This document shows, in pieces, positions 43,701 to 55,247 of a stretch of DNA of 64,000 nt (positions within the stretch are counted from its first letter, which is position 1; every line of letters starts with the position of its first letter). Below the pieces are notes generated by a model. The model was not told the DNA's origin, ran no database searches, and saw nothing but the letters and a program-made list of their open reading frames with translations. Position numbers and translations under genes: made by a program. The DNA comes from Balanoglossus misakiensis (lineage: Eukaryota; Hemichordata), in the NCBI GenBank assembly GCA_040954595.2, contig CM082591.2, forward strand, positions 11,532,001 to 11,596,000, given 5' to 3'.

Positions 43701-45877
43701 CTGTTCAGAAAATAATGTATACATATCAATCAGTGTTTTGCTAGTAATTTTGTTCCATGAATCAGAGAATGGGTTTTGAAGAGGATTGATTATAATGAAA
43801 ATGGAGTACTGGTACCTCAAAAATATCTCAAAAATTTTAAAAGGGCCCCCAAGCCCAGCAAATTTTCACATTTCCATGATCCCAAAAACCCATTTCACAA
43901 ATCCTGACTTGAATCGCATTCATACGTGCCCGCATTGCTGAGATCGGCACTGCGTAAATCTTGACGTGATAGCGCGTCCACACCATGGGTGCGAAAAGGC
44001 TCATGGGAGCTTTGGGCGTGACATCATGTACGATATGATACATTGTGCGCACGCACGGCATAGGCTTGCCTAATCATGAATCCACTGCACAAGTTATGGA
44101 GATTACAGAGAGTGAGACCTCCGATACAGAATGTTTTTCTACCTGATGAAAACAAACCCTACCAGTCTGTTATATTTCGACATTAAAATGATTGCTATAG
44201 GCCTAAATAAATGACGTGTTTTGTGATAAAATCCATGTTTGTATTTTCCTTACACAGATTTAACTTTCAATGTTTGAGCAATGATAAATAACGTTCAAAC
44301 TACAAACTAATAGATGTCGAAATGAATAACATAATTTCAACTTTACTGTTAGCACTGATAAAAAGAAATTTATTTCAGGTTTCTGGACAAATTAGTGAAG
44401 ACGATTACTAGTATGTAAATCAAAATCAACCATGTGACAATGATGATACACCCGTACACCTGTTCTTGGCCATTGCCTATTCTCGTCCAGCGAGGGGAAA
44501 ACCATGCCGTATTTGCCGATTGCAATAGTTTGACAGCAGTTCTATGTTGATAAGTATTTTGGGTACAATGAGCTATATTTGCGCCAAATTGTAGAATTCC
44601 TATGCTTGGCAACTCGTTTTTATCAGAATAAAATGTTGCAGATGCTCTAGTTTTTGAAGTAACACAGATTCAATAACTACCGAAATGCTTGAAAATGTTC
44701 TCTGGTTGGATATCTATGTGACGATGTACGTGATATGTTCGTCATTTACGGTGTTCACGCCATGTAGCACGGAATACTGAAAATTGTAATTTCCCTAAAA
44801 TCGGCCACAGTCGAAAGCGCAGTTTCCAGGAGGACACACTTACAAAACAGTGAACCACCCGATAGGGCCTGAGTGGACGTACAAAGTAGTTGTTATTTTA
44901 CAGCACTGTCAGCGCCGTTTCGATTTCAGTGTATTCATAATCCTTTCCTTTCCTTTCTTTATGTTTTGCCAGTATCACGTCACATTGGAGCCGGTCAACA
45001 TACAGGCGAGCGCGCGGTTGGAAATAGGGCGAAATGGGAGATTACCGGAAGGGCCGACATGTGCGCTAGTTTTGTTCTTACCCGTTTATTTTGTATGTTT
45101 CACCTATGGTTTCACCTGAATTTTTTATCGTTTGTGAATGAGGATAAATTTAGTACATGCTAAGCGCAGAAGTTTGGCAAATGCCGTCAGTAGTGGAATT
45201 TGATTAGTGATATTCATAAAAGTGGTCAAGAATATGCACAGCGGGTGTAGTTATGACAACAATGATGATAGCACTTACGTAACGTAAAAAAATAACATTC
45301 GAATAGACAAATGACTAGTGCCTGCACAAATGACTTTGTCAGTTCAAAATATGATTTGTGTAACCGTAAAATCAACCACTTTACCAACAGATTGTTCCAG
45401 GAAAGTATACGATCCGTATTTAGCACTGTAACCAGGAGTCGGAGCAGCCATCACCAGACAGTTTCACCATGTCAGTGGTTCGCAAATCAACTTTCACAAC
45501 CGCGGATTCTTTTTCCCATGCCATTTTTATAGTGGGAAACAGGTATTTATTTTGAGTTAACAGAGCATTCCTAACTAGCATATTTTTGCTGGATTTCTGC
45601 CAAGGGTCTCGAGCATGAAATTTTTTTTCAGATTCCAGAACAGGATATGATAGCTCTAATATGTGCAGTTTTTGAAGAATGAGTATGACTCACATAAAAT
45701 GATGTCAAGTAAATTTATTCCCCACCCCAAAATGCTGAAAAGTGGCCTGGGACAATTTGAAACCTTAAAATGAAAGTCTGGGACAGGTGCTAAACTGCGC
45801 ATGGGCATCAACAGTAAAGGGGATGTCGGATTATGGAAACTACATATAACAAAATAGATAAAAATGAAAATCCTCAC
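43701..45877. other. ELAC2 intron, no feature seen
   Basis: About 2.2 kb with only short scattered frames. I recognise no gene or mobile element. Confidence 0.5.
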
Positions 45878-45938
45878 ATCTTTCCCATCTTGTGTTTTCA
45901 CAGTAAAGCCTTTTTTCAAATCTGCATATGCTGGACCT
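45878..45938 (-). CDS. ELAC2: ELAC2 exon (GPAYADLKKG)
   Basis: 61 bases between the acceptor TTGTTGTGTAG and the donor GTGAGGAT. The first base completes Pro with the CC of the previous exon. The peptide is GPAYADLKKGFTVKTQDGKD. Human ELAC2 has GPLYGKLKDGESVTLDDGR at this position. Confidence 0.92.
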
Positions 45939-46768
45939 CTACACAACAAACAAGATAGATATTTGACAGATACAAACAAATCATTATTTCATGAACGCTT
46001 TAGAGAAATGTCAAATAATATCACTATGTGCCACGTATATAAGTTATGAAGTGTTATGCTTTAGCAGCTAGCACAACAGAATCACATTTGAAAGATTTGG
46101 GATATTATTACAGACCTGTAAAGTTCACAGTCCATAAATAATTACATCTACAAACAGGTTTTACACAGGAAAATCACTCAAGTCAAGGGTGTGTCTGCAG
46201 TTTTCAATGAACATTTGAGGTCTAGTAACCTTGCTCATTCCACAACACTTTTGAAGATAAATTGTGGCAATAAAAGTAAGAACGAACAAGATAATAGATA
46301 TTTTGGTAGGATGGACGGCTTAAGTCAATCCCAGAGTAAGTTTCAATTCTCCCGAACTTAAATAGGTTTTTGGCTACCTAGGTGGGTGATAAAAATCTCA
46401 CATGGTCGACACAATTTCAAGATGGCCGATTTTTGCCATGTTTAAGGAATAGGAGTTCATAAGCTAAAGTGATGATGGGTCATTCTGAAACTTTTTAACA
46501 GAAAAAATAACAAAATGTGAGAAAAGTTTAATGAGTTTAATATGGTAACTACAAAGACAGACATGTTTGACCCAAGGAAGTCATGAAATACAGTAAACAT
46601 ATCATTTCTTCTATCTCTTACTACAGTGGGTTGTCGACTTTTCGACCAGAATGCAATGTGATTTGACCCCCTAGCGCAAAGTGAAAACCTATTTAAGGCA
46701 GCCAGAATTTCAGAGCAATTCCAGGAGTGAATGAATGAATCCATACATCTCTTATAATTGATACAGAC
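45939..46768. other. ELAC2 intron, no feature seen
   Basis: No recognisable element up to the foldback element's target duplication. Confidence 0.5.
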
Positions 46769-46769
46769 A

Positions 46770-46778
46770 TATTTCTAC
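46770..46778. repeat. Target-site duplication, left copy
   Basis: TATTTCTAC, repeated at 48941-48949. Confidence 0.7.
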
Positions 46779-48940
46779 AGTGGCCGATATCTACAAGCGT
46801 GTGTAGGTTTCAAACCTACACGCACCTTTTTGCAAAAACTAAAAAGGCGTGTATGGGTTTCAAACTTACAGGCACCTTTTTGCAAAAGGCGTGTGTAGGT
46901 TTCAAACCTACACACACCTTGCGGCCGATATCAACAAGCGTATGTAGGTTTCAAACTTACACGCACCATTTTGCAAAAGGCGTGTATAGGTTTCAAACCT
47001 ACACACACCTTGCGGCCGATATCAACAAGCGTATGTAGGTTTCAAACTTACACGCACCATTTTGTAAAAGGCGTGTGTAGGTTTCAAACGTGTACACACC
47101 TTGGCCGATATCGACAAGCGTGTGTAGGTTTCAAACCTACACACACCTTGCGGCCGATATCAACAAGCGTATGTAGGTTTCAAACTTACACGCACCATTT
47201 TGCAAAAGGCGTGTGTAGGTTTCAAACGTATACACACCTTGGCCGATATCGACAAGCGTGTGTAGGTTTCACACTTACACGCACCTATTTGCAAAAGGCG
47301 TGTGTAGGTTTCAAACCTATACATGCCTCTTTGTTGTGTACGAAATAGTGTGTTTCTGTATGAATGTGGTAACCGAAATTACTGGGGTGAGACTTAAACG
47401 AAGGAAAGCGAAGGACACTCATATCTCCATATTTTAGGGCGAAAGACACGAATATCTCTTTGCTAAGGGCCGAAGGACAGTAACTTCCATATTTTTGGCC
47501 GAAGGACACAATTATCTCTATGCTAAAGGCCAAAGGACGGGAACTTCCATATTGTTGGCCGAAGAACACGATTATCTCCATATTTTAGGCCGAAGGACAC
47601 GATTATCTCTGTGCTAAAGGCCGAAATACAGTAATATCTCCATATTTTAGGCTGAAGGACATCTTTATCTCTATACTAAAGGGCATGGACGAGCGAAGGA
47701 TGTAATATCTCCATATTTAACGGTGAAGGGCGAATTCTTACCATGCATAATGTAACGATCATACAAAGAACTTGATCATTACATTATGCATAGTAAGAAG
47801 TTTCCTGCGAAAACAAGTGTAACAATTTCATGCATTCCTAGGCAAAAGATTGATACTATCAGCCCCCCCCCCCCCTTCATTAAGATGAAGAGATTTTTGG
47901 TAAATTGAAAATTGGCAAAACAGAAATTGTGCATTGTTGGAAATGACATTCGTCGGAGGGAAATTTGAACGGCCACAAAGCAGTATATACCAATTTCCCA
48001 TTTGTCAATCTCAGACGAAGAATTTGTAATTAGAAAAATAGGCCTAAAATTTAATAATTAAGATGAAGAAACAATTTGAAAATTAACATTTAGCATTTTT
48101 TCAATTTCCTTTTTTGAAGTTGCAAATCGGTTTATTGGTTGGCCGAAATGTGCCACGGATTAATTCCCCCACAGTGTTTTATTTTATTCATCAATTCTGT
48201 TCCAATGTTCAAGTGTGGCGATAAAGTCCTACAAAACTATTTTCCTCCGTGGGAATGAGATAATGATGTCCTCCGGCCTAAATATGGAGATTCAATATTA
48301 CCGTCCTTCGGCACTTAGCATAGAGATAATCGTGTCCTTCCGCTAAAAATATGGAAGTTACTGTCCTTCGGCCCTTAGCATAGAGATAATCGTGTCCTTC
48401 GGCCATAAATATTGAAGTTACTGTCCTTCGGCCTTTAGCAAAGAGATAATCGTGTCCTTCGCCCTAAAATATGGAGATATGAGCGTCCTTCGCTTTCCTT
48501 CGTTTAAGTCTCACCCCAGTAATTTCGGTTACCACATTCATACAGAAACACACTATTTCGTACACAACAAAGAGGTGCGTGTAGGTTTGAAACCTACACA
48601 TGCCTTTTGCAAAAAGGTGCATGTAAGTTTGAAACCTACACATGCCTTTTGCAAAAAGGTGCATGTAAGTTTGAAACCTACACACGCTTGTTGATATCGG
48701 CCGCAAGGTGTGTGTAGGTTTGAAACCTACACACGCCTTTTGCAAAAAGGTGCCTGTAAGTTTGAAACCTACACACGCTTGTTGATATCGGCCGCAAGGT
48801 GCGTGTAGGTTTGAAACCTATACACGCCTTTTGCAAAAAGGTGCCTGTAAGTTTGAAACCCACACACGCCTTTTTAGTTTTTGCAAAAAGGTGCGTGTAG
48901 GTTTGAAACCTACACACGCTTGTAGATATCGGCCACGGTA
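46779..48940. mobile_element. 2.2-kb foldback element inserted beside an ELAC2 splice donor
   Basis: The left end reads GTGGCCGATATCTACAAGCG and the right end is its inverse complement. Outer arms (46.80-47.33 and 48.57-48.93 kb) are tandem arrays of units such as GTGTGTAGGTTTCAAACC, themselves palindromic. Inner arms (47.33-47.75 and 48.25-48.57 kb) carry about 32-bp repeats around CGAAGGACACGATTATCTC. The centre has a small hairpin (ATGCATAATGTAACGATCA and its inverse complement, 47742-47797), a run of 14 C near 47862 and unique AT-rich DNA. No transposase. The right end is 14 bases from the donor of the exon at 48954. Frames within the arms are repeat artefacts. Confidence 0.85.
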
Positions 48941-48949
48941 TATTTCTAC
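48941..48949. repeat. Target-site duplication, right copy
   Basis: TATTTCTAC, matching 46770-46778. It overlaps the first bases of the ELAC2 intron. Confidence 0.7.
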
Positions 48950-48953
48950 TTAC

Positions 48954-49012
48954 GGAGGTAGGCCTAATGATATTGCTTTCTCCACTATGATGTTCCCAGG
49001 TCTATCTTTCAT
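48954..49012 (-). CDS. ELAC2: ELAC2 exon (PGNIIVEKAISLGLP)
   Basis: 59 bases between the acceptor CAATTATTTCAG and the donor GTAAGTAG. It encodes MKDRPGNIIVEKAISLGLP and leaves CC, completed to Pro by the next exon. Matches the GxFxxxKAxELGVPxGP stretch of tRNase Z long forms, which ends the substrate-binding half. Confidence 0.92.
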
Positions 49013-49307
49013 CTGAAATAATTGAGAATATTTTCAGGTCAAATACAGGGCCAATACAGACCTTTGATGTATTGCATATTTGCTTCGACCAAATAAGATA
49101 AAATTCTGAGCAATTTATGTGCAAAATGTAAGATAGTGTCCGTTTTTTGCAAACCCTGTTATGTTTTTCTACATTTATTATCACTGCTGCCAGACACTGT
49201 TCTTGTGACTACCAGATACCTAGTGCTATATCATCTACCTATTCACAGATGGTCGGAGCCCAATGCAAAGGTTTAAAGTTTAACGATGATATTTTGTTGG
49301 CACAAAC

Positions 49308-49375
49308 CTTAAAAAGATAAGCCACACACACATCTTTTTGGATGACACTTCCACTATGTCGTCTTCTTTTGGATT
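49308..49375 (-). CDS. ELAC2: ELAC2 exon (VAYLFK)
   Basis: 68 bases between the acceptor TTATGTTCCAG and the donor GTTTGTGCC (weaker, but GT). With the A left by the previous exon it encodes KSKRRRHSGSVIQKDVCVAY and then LFK. The last residues match the (V)AYxCKL segment before the KAxxLGVP motif in ELAC2. The basic run SKRRRH could be a nuclear-targeting signal; that is inference. Confidence 0.88.
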
Positions 49376-50209
49376 CTGGAACATAAACAAAATAAATCAT
49401 AAATTCCAGCCATTTCAATGTATGTTTTGAAGCCCCAACCACTTGGATATGCTTTTATTATGTCTATTAAAATGATACTGTCTGATAGTATATCAAGATA
49501 ACACTTATTTACGACAAAATGGCCAAATAATAAAACTAATATCAGTACAGTCAAAAATTCCCACAACTTAAAAAAAAGCTATGTATTCCAATGAAAAATG
49601 AAAATGTTATGTCTTATTTGAGTACATGTATATTTACTTCCATGTGTTCAAATGGATGAGATCATGCTTTGTTTATAATATGTAGATTAAAAGTGGGAAA
49701 TGCGACGTTTCCATTGTTTTTGTGCATTTTCCTGTGGTGGCAGCAATATTGCTTTGGAGCAAAGCTTTATTATTTCCCTGGTTAAAACTTGCATATTTGC
49801 ATTATTTTTTTATTCAGGGTTAATAATACTTGTACATTATTCAGTGCATATCAATATTAGCACCGTTTGAAAATCAATTTCATGATAATTTCCCAAAAGT
49901 TACAGCTCATGGAACTTTAATTCTATATATTTAATCTTATGAATATATCAGCTATGTACTATGATAACTGGTATCAAGTCAATCAATACAACATTAGAAT
50001 TCCAAAACCTGATTGTTACAGGTGCTCTACATGTCCACCAGAACAGTCAAAACATCTCAATTTCAAAAAGCTGAAAACATTAGTCCCAGACTGCACACCT
50101 ATTTATTGCCACCTCTCATTAGTTGACACCCGAATTCAAGTGCAAATAAACTCATGTATGCAAATGAATCTAGAAATATGAAATCTTGAAACATATAATT
50201 ATGACTTAC
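49376..50209. other. ELAC2 intron, no feature seen
   Basis: AT-rich, short frames only. Confidence 0.5.
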
Positions 50210-50305
50210 TTGGACTACCAGATGACATACTTTGTTCCACCATCATTCCCTGGATTACACTTTCTATACCCACAGTGTCTTCTATCATATTTTCCTCTTG
50301 TCTTC
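50210..50305 (-). CDS. ELAC2: ELAC2 exon (acidic linker)
   Basis: 96 bases between the acceptor TTTTTTTTGCAG and the donor GTAAGTCA. It enters and leaves in phase 1. It encodes RQEENMIEDTVGIESVIQGM followed by MVEQSMSSGSP. This low-conservation linker is placed in ELAC2 by phase continuity with both neighbours rather than by similarity. Confidence 0.82.
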
Positions 50306-50477
50306 CTGCAAAAAAAAAAAAAATAAACAAATGACCAAGTTCAATTTATGAGCTTTGCAATAGTACATCAATTTCAATGCACAACACCATTGCAACAAGG
50401 AAACCTATTTCTCACACTCCTGGCCGCTGAGAGTGAGGGATCGAAGGTGTGGGATCAAATAGATCCCACACTCTGTG

Positions 50478-50831
50478 TTAAAGTGACAAAGTCTCTCTTT
50501 CGCTTCCCTTTGTTCATTAATTATGTTTGATACAAGACAATGTTTATGTTATTCTAAACGTGAATGTATAGTGAATCAACGTTTAGCCGGACGCAACTTC
50601 CATCTCGTTTGTAAGATATGAGAGTAAAAATCTCGCCAAAATGAATAACTGGTAGAGACCAATTATTCGTTTTGGCAAGTTTTTCACTCTCATGTCTACA
50701 ATCGGGATGGAAGGTGTGTGTGGTCGAACGTTGATTCACTGTATATCCACATGTAGAATAACATAAACGGTGTCTTGTATCAAACATAATTAATGAAAAA
50801 GGGCAGTAAGAGAGAGACTTTGTCCCTTTAA
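50478..50831. mobile_element. Palindromic TTAA MITE, copy 1
   Basis: TTAA at both ends, then TIRs of the type AGTGACAAAGTCTCTCTTTC / AGGGACAAAGTCTCTCTCTT. The whole element is an imperfect palindrome, with arms meeting near 50655 around CCAATTATTCGTTTTGG. A sister copy lies at 53084. TTAA duplications suggest a piggyBac- or Kolobok-type parent. Confidence 0.85.
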
Positions 50832-52480
50832 AGGCGGAACTCTCAGTAGGGCCCTACCGAGAAGAAATCAATAAAATGTGGGCGTGGCTAAAGCTCTGAC
50901 GCCACTATATTGTAACAACAATTGACCTCTCACCTCCGAAATGGAACACGCACTCAAAATGTAAACATCTGCATGTGTTTACTTTTCATACACGATACAG
51001 TACTTCCAACCATTTTTCCCACAGTTAAGTTTTGAATACGGACGTTTTTCAAACTCGTACTAGCCCAGCTTCCTTTTCACATTTCGTTGCCTTATACATT
51101 CACTGCTGTCGGACGGGTAGGTCCCCCTGCGGCGATTCACTTGGCTCCGTTTTGTTGTTATATGATTATAATTTCTTATTACTTTTGATATTAAGATGAC
51201 TTGCATGCGTTAAATTTACTACCAAATATTGGCGCAAACGTGTGAGTAGAATTGCAACATTTTACCAAAACTTCGCACGCGTTCATTTCACCATGCACGG
51301 TAGGTGAAACGAAATTTTTTTCTGTCGATTTTTAAATCATAACATTAAATACAACTGAGAAAAACCGCGTTCTGCCAATTAATACGATAAGTTTCCAATA
51401 TTAAATCACTAAAAACTTGTCGAAATTACGACTTTGTAAATTCTTAAAGCATACATTTAACTGTTCTTCCCTCCCTAAAATGGTGAATTCTTATATTCCG
51501 CTACTTCACCTTCAAATAGGGATCCCGCGCCCACCAAAAGCAAACACATTTCTATACCCACGCGATCCAGGTAGTTCTTACGTACACACGGAACGATCAT
51601 GTCGACCCGAATTATCAAGATAGCGGTCACTGAAGAGCAGGAGAAAGCACTGGCAATTTTCTCTGCCATGAATGAATGGGAGCTTTCAGTCATCGACCGG
51701 CGGGGGCACATAAGTTCACCTGGCTGCCGCGGGGGTTAGTACCGTGCGTGGTATCGGCTACCGGCGAGTTTGATGCGGGGGACACTGCCTGTCTATCACA
51801 TGCAGCAGCCGTCGAAGTAAACACCGTGTCCATGAGCACATCGGCTTCCGGAGATTCGGTCAACTCCTGTGCATTTTGTTTTTGGTCGCAATGTGTTACC
51901 ACACATAGGCAGTCTTGGCTAGTCCGTGGTCTCTACCCGAATTTACCCGGTGATTCTATTGGGCATAAATGGCACTGATGAGGCTTTCCCTCTTCACTTT
52001 GTACGGTTGGTACACAAATACAAACGGTCCAACACAATTTCCAAGAAGAGAACTACCGAATTTATGGATGTGTGCATGTTCATGTGTGATAAATTTGGTA
52101 TGATCATGTTCCCATTTTCAGGTCTCGCACACTTTGCAATCAACAACACAATGTATCAATGGTGCCCAATTTTGATTTGCATAATATGTCAATCACGCAG
52201 ATTCAAACTGAACATCGTACCGATATACCGGTCATATCTCGGGGACAAAATGATTTCCTCTTCGGTTTTCGAAAGTATTTTCAAATTGTATTGCACAAGA
52301 AACCGCAGATGTCATGATAAAAAAGTCATGCACTCTTTTCGAATTTAGAGACAAAAAAAATCATCAGTACACTTAAATTTACTGTCTATTATGAACAACA
52401 TCCGTTCTGTACTTAGTGAGTTTGAATTTCCGAACCATTATGCATGCTCTCGCACTTTTATACGGGAGTACCGCCTTTAA
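50828..52480. mobile_element. TTAA-flanked element of 1.65 kb with AGGCGG ends
   Basis: Bounded by TTAA at 50828-50831 and 52477-52480. Inverted ends are AGGCGGAACTCTC (left) and, read inversely, AGGCGGTACTCCC (right). The removal point coincides with a TTAA that is single in the Crypton copy at 17221-19465, which supports a clean insertion. The interior has a GC-rich segment (51.5-51.9 kb) with short frames but no transposase that I recognise. Confidence 0.65.
51600..51743 (+). other. Short frame inside the TTAA element, unknown
   Basis: ATG at 51600 opens MSTRIIKIAVTEEQEKALAI, which continues to a stop shortly after RRGHISSP. The codon pattern and the sequence GGGGGTTAGTACC after it would suit a first coding exon with a splice donor, perhaps captured from a host gene. 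I do not recognise the protein. Confidence 0.25.
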
Positions 52481-53083
52481 TGTGCACACAGACAACTGTT
52501 ATCTTACACAAGCTCTCATTGGATAATGATATTCGTATCCCTCACAACGAGCAAATATTATCCAATAGTGTGACGTGTGGTATACGAACCAGAACTACTA
52601 TGTGATCTGGTCATGTGCAGATGACAGTGGTGTAAGTGGTTGGTGACAGACTCGCAAGAAATAGTTGTATTTTCCAGATATCCCGCGAATTTAGGCCTCT
52701 GGGAACATATCTCCATATTTTTATGTGTTGAGCACATTTTTGTAGCATGGGTGTACTTGTAAACTCGTGATGAAATGGGGACTATGTTTTGAGGAGGATC
52801 AATATATGACCCGTCATGCAGTTATTAGTGAGTATTTTATTGATATAGTTCTTTTATTGTAAATAAGCGTGAATATCGCAAATTTGTGGTCGTGTGAGAA
52901 ATAGAATCTCACACACCAAGGACCTGGGATCGTATTTCTCACACTCCTTGGGGATATTTTGTCCCACACGAGCTAAAGGCTGATCGTGCGGGACAAAAAA
53001 TTCCTGTGTAAGAAATACGATCCCAGGTCCTTGGGAGTGTGAGATTCTATAAATCCCACATTTAAATATTAAGTAAACAAACA

Positions 53084-53437
53084 TTAAAAGGACAAAGTCT
53101 CTCTCTCTGCCCTTTTTCCATTAATTATGTTTGTTACAAGACACCGTTTATGTTATTCTACATGTGGATATAAATTGTATCAACGTTCGACCACACACAA
53201 CTTCCATCCTGTTTGTAGGATATGAGAGAAAAAATCTCGCCCAAATGAATAAATGGTAAAGACCAATTATTCATTTTGGCCAGTTTTTCGCTCTTGTTTC
53301 TACAAGTGGGATGGAACTTGTGTGTGGTCGAACGTTGATCCACTATATATATCCACATGTACATTAATATAAACAGTGTTTTGTATCACGCATAATAATG
53401 GAAAAAGGGCAGCAAGAGAGAGACTTTGTCCCTTTAA
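53084..53437. mobile_element. Palindromic TTAA MITE, copy 2
   Basis: Same family as 50478-50831: TTAA, AAGGACAAAGTCTCTCTCTC on the left, and GAGAGAGACTTTGTCCC, TTAA on the right. Nearly palindromic throughout. Confidence 0.85.
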
Positions 53438-53443
53438 TATGCC

Positions 53444-53470
53444 AGAATGAATGAATGAATGAATGAATGG
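53444..53470 (+). repeat. (GAAT)n microsatellite
   Basis: Six GAAT units directly after the MITE. Confidence 0.85.
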
Positions 53471-53669
53471 TTTCACCCAGACAGGGCCCGGAAGGATTCA
53501 CCCCCTGTTGAGATGTTGGCACCCCCTAGCAAATTGTCAAGGGTGGGGTGGTCAGTGCCCCTTAAAATGATGTCACTCACATGAATGAGATATTCATTAC
53601 AGAAAATTTCCAGAGTGTTCTCTATTTACAGTCTGCACTATATACAGGTACATGTGTATGGTATTTTAA

Positions 53670-55115
53670 TTGGGGGCACAAGCGCCCTCAGGCGGCTTGT
53701 GCCCCCATTGTTATTGTTGGAATATTTCTTCTTTATTATTATTATTCTTCTTCTTCTGAGATTTTCGGCCAGGTAGATCTGGAAAACGGCAGCACCTAGG
53801 GGGCTGAAACTTGGTAGGGTGATAGGGGCCAATGAGTAGACGTGCAGTGGCTCGTGAATATTTAATTAGTCATGTGACCTGGCGGCCATATTGGATTTCC
53901 TGAAAATCGTTAAACGAGTCCTTCTCAAAAACTACTGGGCCGATCGAGTTCAAATTTGGTGTGCAGGTAGCCTACCTTCTGTCCATCATTTTACCCAATT
54001 GAAATCATGACGTCACACATACCGTTTTTTTGCTACAATTGTTTTCCTGAAAAACTACTTAAAACTTTAAAAATCTTCTTCTCCAGAACCAGCGATTGCC
54101 GAGTCACGGGATTCGGGGTATGTGGTCACCTAACCTATGTCTATCAAGTTGGCGAAGCGCACTGTGATTGGTCGATCATTATGGCGGCCATGTTGGATTT
54201 TCGGAAAACCATTGAAAAATGAAAATTCCGTTTTGTAGCCAAAATGTTGACAGCACGGAAATTCGTTTTTTGGATATGAGTCATCATATGACCGGAAGTT
54301 GTCACAATTTTTCGGGGAAATTTTCACATGACCTTTGACCCAGTTTTAAAACAACTAATTATATATGCATATTCCCCATACCTCCTCTTGTCAAAGCACC
54401 ACAGTCATGAATTTTGTGGACATGGGTACCAATGCTGCCAGGACATGACACAAATATTTTGGTAATTTTGGCAATGACCCTTGACCTATTTCTGAAACAT
54501 CATTTTTCTGCATATCTAATTCCAGGCTAACCAATAGGGCTAGAGGTCTGGTTTTAGTTGGACATGGCCCACTCTGGGGTCAAAATTTTATGCCCAAATT
54601 TTGGGTGACCTTGGATGACCTTTGATCTACTTTCCCATGGCAATGACCCTTGACCTATTTCTGAAACATCATTTTTCTGCATATCTAATTCCAGGCTAAT
54701 CAATAGGGCTAGAGGTCTGGTTTTAGTTGGACATGGCCCACTCTGGGGTCAAAATTTTATGCCCAAATGTTGGGTGACCTTGGATGACCTTTGATCTACT
54801 TTCCCATATCTCACCATCCACAGCAGTTAGAGTCCTGGCTTTTGGGGGCCGATGGAGCACATATGGAGTCTTGCACAAGACCTCATTAATTATGTGCATA
54901 CCTAATTGCAGGCGAACCAATAGGGCTAGGGGTCTGGTTTTTTGTTGGATCTAGACTAGTATGGGGTCCAATATTTTTGCCCAAATTTGGGGTGACCTCA
55001 GGTGACCTTTGACCTACTTTCCCATATCTTGGTATCCCCAGCAGATACAGCCGTGGCATTTGCTGGTCACCATGGGAACCGCTTGTGCCCCGCCAATGCT
55101 GCTTGCAGCTTTAAT
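53670..55115 (-). mobile_element. Helentron-like element, uninterrupted copy of the outer family
   Basis: Read on the minus strand it starts ATTAAAGCTGCAAGCAGC (55115), GGGGCACAAGC, and ends with the hairpin at 53672-53706 (stem GGGGGCACAAGC). It matches element 1 (19711-20930 plus 31372-31435) end to end and shows the empty (AAT)n site into which elements 2-8 went. An internal stretch of about 180 bases is tandemly duplicated (54451-54630 and 54640-54800). DR1 motifs are present in inverse orientation near 54331 and 55002. It sits 63 bases from the donor of the ELAC2 exon at 55179. No genes. Confidence 0.75.
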
Positions 55116-55178
55116 TACTTTTGGAATCACAGGACAGTAGAAAAGATAATTGAACAAAAGGTTTTGAAATTCACTCAC

Positions 55179-55247
55179 CTTGTATTGGAACAGCTCGTAC
55201 AGACATCACATCATCATTCAACGCTAAATCTTCGTAACTTTTACATA
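55179..55247 (-). CDS. ELAC2: ELAC2 exon (YEDLALNDDVMSVRAVPI)
   Basis: 69 bases between the acceptor ATATTAACAG and the donor GTGAGTGA, entering and leaving in phase 1. It encodes CKSYEDLALNDDVMSVRAVP and then IQ. It matches YEDETMTVYQIPI of human ELAC2. Confidence 0.92.

Larger units (their letters stand above)
50410..53044 (+). mobile_element. Crypton-like element, copy 2: coding region deleted, two TTAA insertions
   Basis: The outer ends TCTCACACTCCTGGCCGC (50410) and GAGTGTGAGA (53044) match copy 1 at 17221-19465. The 5' part (50410-50481) stops at a TTAA. After two inserted elements it resumes at 52481 with TGTGCACACAGACAACTGTT, as in copy 1. It goes through the first 45 or so codons (damaged) to about 52715. 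There it jumps straight to the 3' untranslated region (TTTTATGTGTTGAGCACATT), missing about 1.6 kb of recombinase gene. The terminal hairpin at 52902-53044 is kept with a longer loop. This is a non-autonomous derivative of the same family. Confidence 0.8.

Noticed and set aside
46799-48925. Repeat arrays that look like CRISPR (regular repeats with short spacers)
   Set aside because: The units are contiguous tandem repeats in inverted arms of a foldback element in an animal intron. There are no unique spacers and no cas genes.
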